DNA from: Rotaria sp. Silwood1
Taxonomy: Eukaryota > Rotifera > Eurotatoria > Philodinida > Philodinidae
Assembly: GCA_905250075.1 (NCBI GenBank)
Contig: CAJNOP010000061.1
Span: 821,831 to 885,830, forward strand
DNA length: 64,000 bases
Direction: 5' to 3'
Made by a program: the position numbers and the translations under genes. The notes below the pieces were generated by a model. The model searched no databases, had not been told where the DNA came from, and saw nothing but the letters and a program-made list of their open reading frames with translations. Numbering within the stretch: position 1 is the first letter of the stretch; every line of letters starts with the position of its first letter. This document shows, piece after piece, positions 59,796 through 64,000 of this stretch.

Positions 59796-62700
59796 ACAAA
59801 AAGGAACTCGAAACTATCGAATACACATTGAACCTAGTAAGTCTACTAAACAACATGTACAATTCATATAAGTTATTTTCCTTTCACAATAAATATTGAA
59901 ATAATAAAACTTCACATTTTTTGTACATTGAATGAATTTATAAACACGTAGATGATAATTAATCGATCATAAAAGTATCTAATTCAAGTATTGACTGAAG
60001 TACTCCCTTGTTTTTTTCTGTAATTGACATGATATTTAGATCTGGATGAAAAGAGATACCATAATGAAAATCATTGAGAAATGAAAAAGATGCTTGCAAT
60101 TTACTATTCAGAATAGAAACATGACACAAGATGTTCTTTGAAAGATCAATTTTTCATCGCAAAAAATTACTTGCATTCTATCAATCACGAATAATTTTAT
60201 TTCAATAGTTTGTTTTAGAGGATTGCAGAATTTCTTGATAGAGCTAGCCGATACTACTACATTCTATGATTTTACAAGTAATTGTAGGAATTATCTAGTG
60301 AGTATGAGTGGATGGAAGAAATTTCGGAATTCGACCAATAAGGGCATTAGCCAATGACAGCAGCATGACGGACTTTCGTCAGCCATCACAAAACAATATT
60401 AACATACGATAGAGCTGAAGGCTAAGTTAGTGTTGGTAGAATATACATATATTTATATCATAGCTTAAACTCATCAATGTAATCGATAGAAACTTTTCAT
60501 CTACGTTTTATTTACTGTTACGTTCGTCGAATTGCAGGAAATGTTTCGACGAAGTTACAGTGGAGTTTTGCTGATTGGAAAATGCACTGTTGGGAAAAGT
60601 CATATTGGCGAAATTTCCGCCAGCCGGATGGGAAGGTTTGTGTCGTTAGTTATGCGTATAGATAGTCTACTTACACGCATCCATACCGACGTCTACGTGC
60701 AAGATAGTGATAACCACGATGTATTTGATTGGTAAACACTATACAACAATTTTAAAAAGTCTTGAAAAGTTATTTTACTATTCACGTTACTATGGTCTGA
60801 AAATTATAAAAGCTTGAACAATTACAATGATATTGATCTGAACTTCGGTAGATATTTGACAGAGTTATTCTGTCTTAAATTTCTTTGATCATAACAAGAT
60901 ATGTGACATTTACAGCTCCATTTGCAGAGCTGAAGCTACTCAACAGCTCAGTACCCGTGAGCTGGAGAGGGTCACAAGAAGTTTTCTACGGCTACCTAGA
61001 TCTGATCTCTGTAACTTTCCTAGCTCTATTTGAGCGTGGTCTATATTGGAGGTCTACAGCTCACGCTCATGACCAGTTATATCAGCGGTCATGAGCATGA
61101 GGCATGCACCCCTAATAGAGACCACACTTAGGCAGATCTATGAAAGTTATAGAAAGCATCACTGGGTAGCAATAGAAAAGTTACGAGAACTGCCTGAGGT
61201 AGCCCGAGAAAAGTATAGGATGGCCCCTGGATAGTCGTAGAATAGTTGTAGGAACAAGCACAGGATCTTCCTAAAGACAAACTTTGTCAATTATAAACTT
61301 CGATTATTCCAATATTTATTTATTGAATATGAACTTAGTAGCTATTTAATAGAAAGATACAAGTATTATTTATCGATTAGAAAAGAGATAAACAAAAATA
61401 AATTTAGTTATTATTTATTGAAAATTATATAAATATCACTTATAAGACATAATCTATCACAGGACAAAGCAAGTTTATTGATTAAATGGTTCCAACAAAT
61501 TTTTGATATAACTCTTAATAAATCATCAAATACATTATTTAACATAATTATTGCTTCAAAATATCTGATCAATATCCATCAATTGAATTTAAAAAAGATC
61601 TATTCATTTCAATATGATCCCTTGTCTGTCGAACAATTATAATTAGATTTAATATTTATCTAAAAGTTGATTAAGACTTATTTGTTATCTATTCTATTAT
61701 GAATATAATCTTGATTGAGACATGATTGATTAAAAAATATCTTGATGAAAATTTAAATATTCAAAAATAATGTTTAGTTCAAAAGCTTTAGTTCTTACTA
61801 AAACTACAACGTTCTTTCAATATTCAAAAATCACTAACAGTACCAACCAAACCTACAGTAAAATTAAACAGTTACTTGTTCTTGTTTGAAAAACAAATTA
61901 CTTTTCCTTTTTTTTGATTTTCTATTACTTGTTTTTGTTTATTCTTTCAGTGTGAGTTTTTCAAAATTATGATTCATTGCTTATGCCTAAACAATATATG
62001 CAGAGCTCTAATGAATGTTTATATGTCCATAGATAACATAAAATACGTCGGTGAAATTAACTCTGCATTTCTTGATTTCTTCTAAACAAAGCATAATAAT
62101 TTATTATTTTACCATTTTTTAACATTTGACTTAGCCGATTGTTGAACACCGAGCTTTGGGACTAGCAGATTGAGCTGGTCTCCCTCATCATGATATAGAT
62201 CAGTCTGTTTTTCAATTACTTTGTAAAAACAGTGTACTTAGATAAAGTGGCAGATTGTTTACTTTTTACCAAGAATGAATGAAGAAAACCTTAATATTTG
62301 ACCTGTTTGTTGTCATATAGAATGGAAGAAAACTATTTGAAAAGGACATTAATTGACGATGAGTTGATCACAAAATAGTTGTATTCGTACAATAACAATA
62401 AATAGTACTTTTTAATGTTTATGACCGTTTACAAAAAATTACTAAAATAGAAAAGCATGTCTATAGTGACTACAGCAAATAAAGGAAACAACTCTGCGTA
62501 CAGATAGAAAGAAAATTTTCGTCAAAGAAAAATCATACATCCTGTACATTCTCAAAGTAGCCAGGTTTTTTGATAAATATCCACTGTCATAGGAAGACTA
62601 ACTGGTCATACGAAAAAAAATAACTTTTTTATATTAGTTAATTGTATATCAAGGAAAGCATTTCTAAAATATTGTTCCTAAAACAAATATCAATCTGAAG

Positions 62701-63548
62701 TTGATCTTTTACAACAAGATCACAAACTTGTTGTTTGAAATAAAATTGTGTGAATATCATTAAAGCAGTCTAAATATCTTTAGTACACACTATATCTACA
62801 CTTTTCTTTGCCTAATTCAATAAACCATGTAAACTGAATCAAGCCATCAATAAAATTGATCTCATTTTAATGTTTATAGACATAGATATTTATTGAAAAA
62901 TATTTTAAATAAAATTTTAAATAATACTGCATTATATCATGAAAAAAACAGTTAAATCGCTTGCATTGTAAAAAAGATATTTATATTCATGTTTCAGACG
63001 AACTTTTGGGACATTCTGTACAATTATAAATGTATATTATCATCTAAATAAAAACAAGCAAAAGGTTACTAAGTGTAAAAATTATTATAGGAGTTTATTA
63101 TGCAATAAAATAAACTTCATATTTTCAATAATTTTTCTTTTGTGATAATTCATATATTGTTATGTAAAATTTTTTATTTCATGGCAAAATATTTGAATAT
63201 AGTTTCTTGAACTATACCATATTGATCGATTAGTCATATAATTGTAACTCTATTTTTACTATTGTAACTATGGACTTATTAGAGCTTATCAACAGTTATT
63301 CTTAAAATAAATCTTTTTTACTCATCAACACCCAAACGCACTTATGTCAATTGGATTTTTTTAGTTAATAGATAATACAAATCCTACATATATATATATG
63401 TATATATAGTTTCACCTTATCTCAAAATTGTATGTCGTAGTTCGTCATTTGTCAACACTTTAATTAAACTAATTTTTCTTCATAGTATATAAACAGAGAA
63501 AATATTGTTTTATTGATTATTCTAAAATTTTCTTTAACAAAAATTCAA
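59796..63548. other. 3.75-kb interval with a GC-richer repeat-like patch
   Basis: AT-rich except at about 60340-60720 and 60900-61270, which are clearly less AT-rich. The second patch has loosely inverted units (CTGTAACTTTCCTAG against its complement-like AAAGTTATAGAAAG, and GGCTACCTAG against GAGGTAGCCC), suggesting a decayed mobile element. The rest has no gene. Confidence 0.5.
59888..59893 (+). terminator. Poly(A) signal of the FAD oxidase gene
   Basis: AATAAA, 93 nt after the stop codon, in an A/T-rich 3' flank. Confidence 0.5.
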
Positions 63549-64000
63549 ATGATTAATTATCGTGTAGTTTTAATCTTTTTATCTGTAATTCTCTTTGTTT
63601 CAACATTACATGGTGAACGTGCACGTATTGATGATCTTCAAGATGAAGAAAGTTTAAATGAAAATGAAGGTATAAATTATTATTTGAATATTATCCTATA
63701 CGAAAATTTTTATTTCTTTTCAAGATTTTATCGAAGCAGTTAAACGTTTTTGGCTTAAGAAAAAAACCTCAACAACAGAAAAACCAAGTTCCGATGTAAT
63801 TTCAGCTCTAGTAATAACAACACCAAGTAATGCAATTGTTACATCTTCAAGATCATCAATTTTTGATGGTAAATATGATGAAAAGTCAAATGATAAATAC
63901 TATTTATTATTATAAACTTTTTTTTTAATCTTTCTTATACTTATTGATAGGATTTGGAAGTACATCACAATATGGTCGTACACGTTATACGAGTTCACCA
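63549..64000 (+). CDS. Small secreted protein, 5' part (partial)
   Basis: Three exons in phase: 63549-63669, 63725-63868 and 63951 to the window edge. The first gives a clear signal peptide (INYRVVLIFLSVILFVSTLHG) and an acidic stretch; the second is Ser/Thr/Lys-rich (RFWLKKKTSTTEKPSSD); the third, GFGSTSQYGRTRYTSSP, runs off the end. Introns are 55 and 82 nt. It may be an extracellular or cuticle-type protein. Family not recognised. Confidence 0.65.

Overview
This is a eukaryotic, AT-rich window holding intron-rich protein genes. Introns are mostly 45-110 nt, T-rich, with GT...AG ends, and a few exceed 1 kb. I rebuilt most genes by joining exons whose splice phases agree. The gene set is metazoan (G3BP, PH-SH2 adaptors, NEDD8, RIPOR, PACRGL, MAPK-phosphatase type DUSP, ZC2HC1). 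It also holds one fungal-looking FAD oxidoreductase and several small non-autonomous DNA transposons. Together this best fits a bdelloid rotifer (Rotaria/Adineta type). That placement is an inference from gene style and content, not proven here.

Layout. 1-15.7 kb, minus strand: the 5' part of a G3BP/rasputin gene, two head-to-tail paralogous PH-SH2 adaptor genes with matching exon structure, and NEDD8. The second paralog carries an hAT-type MITE and a 688-bp foldback element in its introns. 16.7-24.5 kb, plus strand: an 11-exon RIPOR/FAM65-like gene and a small RBIS-like ribosome-biogenesis gene. 24.9-26.6 kb: a terminal-inverted-repeat element that was itself hit by a 415-bp hAT-like element, then another repeat-like stretch. 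28.2-31.7 kb: PACRGL (minus) and a dual-specificity phosphatase (plus), divergent. 36.5-52 kb, all minus: a Cys-rich protein, ZC2HC1-like zinc-finger protein, an acidic protein, a coiled-coil protein, an unknown protein, a secreted zinc metalloprotease and a secreted unknown protein whose intron holds a 10-N assembly gap. 52-64 kb: a gene-poor zone with a secreted FAD-linked oxidase of fungal type (likely horizontal transfer), a GC-richer repeat-like patch, and the 5' end of a small secreted-protein gene running off the window.

The genes do not form one pathway. Several are signalling parts (PH-SH2 adaptors, DUSP, RIPOR) or small housekeeping parts (NEDD8, RBIS). I see no rRNA, tRNA or CRISPR. 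I did not find a clearly new multi-gene system. The most unusual items are the tandem PH-SH2 pair, which starts from a conserved 4-nt coding exon, the nested transposons, the near-perfect foldback hairpin, and the oxidase with a separate signal-peptide exon.
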